Part shown: positions 63,084 through 64,000 of the stretch, piece by piece
How positions within the stretch are numbered: position 1 is the first letter of the stretch
How the letters are laid out: the number at the start of each line of letters is the position of its first letter
Source: Gordius sp. MW1
Lineage: Eukaryota; Nematomorpha; Gordioida; Gordea; Gordiidae
Direction of reading: 5' to 3'
Assembly: GCA_964036665.1 (NCBI GenBank)
Contig: OZ038528.1
Span: 26,461,245-26,525,244 of the forward strand
DNA length: 64,000 nt
The notes under the pieces: model-generated
What the model saw: the letters and a program-made list of their open reading frames with translations, nothing else
Database searches by the model: none
What the model was told of the DNA's origin: nothing
Program-made: the position numbers and the translations under genes

Positions 63084-63834
63084 CAAACTTGCAAAATGGG
63101 ATTTTGTATATTAATTTATTTACAATATTTATATAACATGCATATAGCTTTTTACACTTATTATATATTTAATCTATCAGAATTGATAATATATTGTATA
63201 TAATTAGCTACATTTTATTAGCATCCTTAATTTTAAAGGTGTTTAATAAATCATACAAGAGGGTCATAGATTATTAGAATACGGTATAAATACTTAAACC
63301 TTAAGCTATTTTTGCTCATTGCTTGTGAATTATTCGGGGGGGGGGGGGGGGGGGAGAGTTGTCTTTATATAACCCTCCAATGTACTTATGGGGTCTAAGA
63401 AATCCCACAAGTTATAATTTAACACCACATAAAGAGTTTTAGATTTAGAGATTTGGTTTTTTTAGAGTTTCTATAATTATGCAAGAGCTACATTTCCTGA
63501 AAATTTCATAGGATTTGCCTCAATACTTTTGGAGATATAAGCGTTTGGGGTCCTATAAACCCAATAAGGACAATTAAGAAAGTTTTTTTTATTTTTTATA
63601 AAATTTTTGTTTATTTTTTATTTAAAAATAGTAATTTAAGCATGTGTATAACATTTGGATCAATATCGCTAGTTATATTTGTTTATAGAAAACAAGATTT
63701 TCATGCAATAGGTGTCAAAATCCTGTCTGTGTTGATCACACTATAATATTTTGCGAAAATTGCAGCGAAAAATTAGAAAAAAATGACCATTTTTTAGAGT
63801 CTTCTATTTTTTTACTGTATAATGGCGAAGTATA
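63084..63834. other. Intergenic, no gene seen; G22 run at about 63335
   Basis: AT-rich, stops in all frames, with a poly-G tract that may be misassembled in length. Confidence 0.4.
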
Positions 63835-64000
63835 TCCGGTGTAATGTGCGACAAGAAAATGCCAATATGACTGAAGAGCAAAGCCTACAAATCCATCTTA
63901 AGGCCGATGTTACTCTATGTAAGTGAAACATGGGCATTAAACACCATGGAAAGAAAGTTATTACAAGCCACCGAGATGAGAATGATACGATGGAGCTTGG
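63835..64000 (+). pseudogene. RTE-like LINE RT C-terminal fragment, runs off window
   Basis: The frames read GVMCDKKMPI, then after a TGA KSKAYKSILRPMLLYVSETWAL and ATEMRMIRWSLG. This is the conserved segment before the RW(Y/L)GH tail in RTE-type LINE RTs. It continues beyond the right edge. Confidence 0.78.

Overview
The window is AT-rich eukaryotic DNA, almost certainly from an arthropod. It has no operons, it is dense with degraded BEL/Pao, Ty3/gypsy, non-LTR and hAT-like elements, and it carries a common arthropod dispersed repeat (CCCGGCAAACGTTGTTTTGCC-type). Several retroelements are primed by recognisable animal tRNAs (tRNA-Tyr, tRNA-Trp). No rRNA, functional tRNA or CRISPR array was seen. 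The long poly-C and poly-G runs suggest a long-read assembly.

Layout. 1-3924: minus-strand BEL/Pao element entering from the left edge, with its 5' LTR and tRNA-Tyr primer site. 4036-5943: long-inverted-repeat DNA element with a nested SINE-like repeat. 5944-13410: mostly intergenic, but 7028-7396 holds two likely host-gene exons on the minus strand, one encoding a membrane helix. 13421-20726: a 5'-truncated LINE with a 15-bp target duplication. It was split by a miniature LTR element (TRIM), which was itself split by a minisatellite-bearing, Helentron-like (HINE-like) element. 21198-25211: two more HINE-like copies and a complete hAT-type element with an 8-bp duplication. 27281-31655: LINE copy A, of a zinc-finger/RT/endonuclease family, between 44-bp direct repeats. 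31790-38020: a decayed gypsy relic broken by a hAT-like element and by a foldback element built from C-run/G-run hairpins. 38130-39580: LINE copy B. 41342-41620: two cysteine-rich EB-module exons (minus). 43050-45770: LINE copy C, split by a hAT element with an 8-bp duplication. 46891-47798: palindromic Harbinger-like MITE. 47980-50690: RTE-like LINE relic (minus). 51120-55169: gypsy B, ended by a TA-flanked MITE. 55567-55695: a third EB-module exon. 56174-63078: gypsy C, complete, with two LTRs, a 5-bp duplication and a long pol frame. 63835-64000: the start of another RTE-like LINE.

Host content. The only convincing host coding sequence is a set of minus-strand exons. Three symmetric phase-1 exons each encode one six-cysteine EB-like module, and two exons near 7 kb encode a membrane-proximal segment and a transmembrane helix. 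They could belong to one gene whose introns were filled by most of the transposons here, but that link is inference.

The most unusual object is gypsy C. Its LTRs are nearly identical, yet its 3.8-kb pol frame has seven in-frame TAA/TAG codons and no visible frameshift. It also has a small membrane-helix plus zinc-knuckle ORF upstream and a second zinc-knuckle ORF downstream of integrase.
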